Notes under the pieces: generated by a model
Databases searched by the model: none
What the model saw: only the letters and a program-made list of their open reading frames with translations
Told to the model about the DNA's origin: nothing
Position numbers and translations under genes: made by a program
Assembly: GCA_000320545.1 (NCBI GenBank)
Contig: ADNK01000975.1
Span: 1 to 23,936, forward strand
DNA length: 23,936 nt
DNA from: Bigelowiella natans CCMP2755
Lineage: Eukaryota > Cercozoa > Chlorarachniophyceae
Reading direction: 5' to 3'
Shown here: one piece after another, positions 9,322 to 23,936 of the stretch
Layout of the letters: every line of letters starts with the position of its first letter
Numbering within the stretch: the first letter of the stretch is position 1

Positions 9322-9532
9322 CAAGCTTGCTACACCACAATAGAGGCGACTATGGAGAAGAACATTACGACGGAGACCGTGAACAATACAACGGAGACCG
9401 TAAACGCGGTGCTAGCTGTCTATTGTGATTTATGAGGTCTATGTGTGTAATAATTGAATGTTAAGTTTCAATCTTTGCGTAAGATATGATCGATGTGACA
9501 TTCAAACCGATAGGGGGATAGAAGGATCAAAT

Positions 9533-10266
9533 TTAGTTCGTGACTTCCTCATACTCAATATTCGACTTATTATTCTCCTTTGCAGTGTCTAACTCATTTT
9601 CGGCTGGAGCAGGATCATATCCCCACTTTTTGTCATAAACCTCTATTAATCCCCATTTGTCTACATTCAAACGCATGTATCCCTTATACATTCTGATGAA
9701 AGCATTCCGAATAATCAAATCCGCGCCCTCTTTCACCGTCTCGTGTTGCTCTGTATGGAGAAGAGTAACACATTGCGTTCGTCAGAGATGTAACACATTG
9801 CGTCAGCTACACACGTACAGTACAAGTGCATAAACGAGTCCAGGCTAACTACCTTCCGTCCTGCAGGTGAGAATTAGTGACCCAGTTTTGTCTGCAATGG
9901 TCGCTTCTGAGATTTTGGACTAAAGATGTAAAAATCATTTCTCAGTATGATATGGTTATACAAGATGTCACCCCCTAAAAAAAAAGGAAACTAATCATAT
10001 AGTAAATGAAGTTTCAATTTCAAATGTCTTAGAGGATCGTATACCACATCCTTTTTAACACAATTTTATCTGCAGTTCGTAAGTAGGTATGGAATTTAAT
10101 CATGCACCTTCGATTCGGGGCGAGCGGGTGGTACGGAAGTAACTTTTACCACTTTAACAATTAAGTTTACTCCCCTATCTTCAGGATTAAGATCAGAGAT
10201 CTGTACGAATGTTGGCTTTAGAAGCTTTGCCTCCTCCTTCTTCTCCACAGGCTCTTGTCCATCCAT
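9533..10266 (-). CDS. Small OB-fold nucleic-acid-binding protein (At4g28440 / SOSS-B-like)
   Basis: Three minus-strand exons join in phase: 10266-10108, 9919-9853 and 9750-9533, giving 147 aa and a TAA stop. The protein starts with an acidic-basic tail (DGQEPVEKKEEAK), then FVQISDLNPEDRGVNLIVKV (strand 1 region), EATIADKTGSLILTCRTEE, and DLIIRNAFIRMYKGYMRL followed by NVDKWGLIEV. This order and the VDKWG block match the plant At4g28440 OB-fold family, of about 150 aa, related to the single-stranded-DNA-binding SOSS-B proteins. The C-terminus is acidic (YEEVTN). Single-strand nucleic-acid binding is expected from the family; the substrate is unknown. The frame is open 5' of the chosen ATG for at least 30 codons, so a longer N-terminus is possible. 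The gene is more AT-rich than the BEACH gene next to it. Confidence 0.85.
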
Positions 10267-10295
10267 TGTTAAAAAATTAGATCTAAGAATACTTT

Positions 10296-10876
10296 TCAAG
10301 GCAATGAATCTTCGTATATTTTCACTATATCCCGTATTATTTGGTAAAATATCACCAAAGTACCCTACATTTATACATTACAGTATTAAATTATATGTCA
10401 TGTTCGCCTTACGGGAGCTTGCTGTTTTCGCACTTTGTCCTTGTCGCGAGAGTCCTTATCCTTTTTGATTTTTTCCCCTAGTTCTGTGCAAGGCATTCGA
10501 GTTTTTCATGGAAGTTGGCAGGAATATTTTTAGACCGTGAACCAATGCATATGTTGGTGTTGTTGCGAAAACTAAATTGGGACTGACTCCCAAGAAGGAA
10601 TATCTCTGAAATACTGGGTATATTATTGGACCTTTCCTCAGAGAAGGAGCGTAAAGTAACATAATTTTTAGATATATTTCGCATTGTTTTTCCAAAGTCT
10701 CGAGACATTAAGGAAGCCCCTGCAGCATATAACACGCTGTCGATGCCTGCTCCCCCGGGTGCGTTGTGAGTGCTCGTATTAATGGGTCCGATCGATTTCA
10801 TTTCCCGATTGTAATTTGAGAAGTCTGATGTTCTACCGAGCAAGGAATTGTTTTGGAACGAACCTTGCTTAAACAC
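10296..10876 (-). CDS. Unidentified protein, probable 3' part of a spliced gene
   Basis: I do not recognise this protein. On the minus strand, exon-like frames 10876 (or a little upstream)-10543, 10483-10413 and 10364-10296 join in phase through GT-AG introns of 59 and 48 nt and end at TGA 10298-10296, 29 nt before the OB-fold start codon. The first frame is polar and rich in Ser and Asn (FQNNSLLGRTSDF, GIDSVLYAAGASLMSRDFGK). The second is highly charged (EKIKKDKDSRDKDKVRKQ). The third is hydrophobic-basic (LVIFYQIIRDIVKIYEDSLP). No start codon is secure: GTG at 10876 is not a credible start and an ATG at about 10803 would shorten it. It could instead be upstream exons of the OB-fold gene or promoter sequence of the BEACH gene. 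Confidence 0.35.
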
Positions 10877-10993
10877 ATGATAAAAAAACTGAGAAAATTA
10901 TGCGGAATCAGGGCGGGTCTCGACAATGCATCGATTCGTGAAAGATGTCCTAGCTGACAAGATTTTGGTCTGGGTGTGAAGTCTAAGATCAAG

Positions 10994-23936
<12,943 letters not shown>

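Larger units (their letters stand above)
7837..9532. other. Non-coding island rich in palindromes and short hairpins
   Basis: No gene is recognised between the TFIIIC stop and the OB-fold stop. From about 7958 to 9271 the DNA is crowded with perfect palindromes of 12-14 bp at 7958-7969, 8367-8378, 8481-8494, 8491-8504, 8580-8593, 8693-8704, 8746-8757 and 9153-9166. It also has near-palindromes with 2-nt loops at 8633-8652 and 8657-8676. Motifs built from CATG, CTAG and TGCA recur throughout. Open frames of 60-99 codons here lack family resemblance, have no splice partners and change frame freely, so they are not called as genes. It may be a decayed mobile element or a structured-DNA locus. 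Confidence 0.6.

Overview
The window is nuclear DNA from an intron-rich microbial eukaryote, most likely an alga or other protist. The evidence is that every gene recognised is a eukaryotic family interrupted by GT-AG introns whose phases rejoin exactly, and that simple repeats such as (GA)n, (CA)n, (GAT)n, (GTA)n and poly-G are common, mostly inside introns. I cannot name the species. All gene models were spliced by eye from the sequence; no transcript or database search supports them.

Layout. (1) 95-1424, minus strand: the 5' six exons of a gene for a RusA-like Holliday-junction resolvase with a basic N-terminal extension; its catalytic half lies off the left edge. (2) 1425-2304: divergent intergenic region with an 18-bp perfect palindrome. 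(3) 2305-7836, plus strand: a complete 25-exon gene for the TPR subunit of TFIIIC (GTF3C3/Tfc4/Sfc4 family, about 963 aa). (4) 7837-9532: no recognised gene. It is packed with perfect palindromes and short hairpins, has a diverged internal duplication, and holds a stretch resembling a retroelement tRNA-Lys primer-binding site. (5) 9533-10266, minus strand: a complete three-exon gene for a small OB-fold protein of the plant At4g28440 / SOSS-B-like type. (6) 10296-10876, minus strand: a probable, unidentified spliced gene fragment. (7) 10994-23771, plus strand: at least 11 exons of a giant BEACH-domain protein (at least 3590 aa in the window), with ConA-like, neurobeachin-type helical, PH-BEACH and BEACH regions in the expected order; the expected WD40 end lies beyond the right edge.

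The genes do not form a pathway. TFIIIC subunit 3 serves RNA polymerase III transcription, the OB-fold and RusA-like proteins point to nucleic-acid binding and recombination, and the BEACH protein belongs to membrane traffic or selective autophagy. The least ordinary parts are the spliced RusA-like gene and the palindrome-rich island at about 7.95-9.27 kb.
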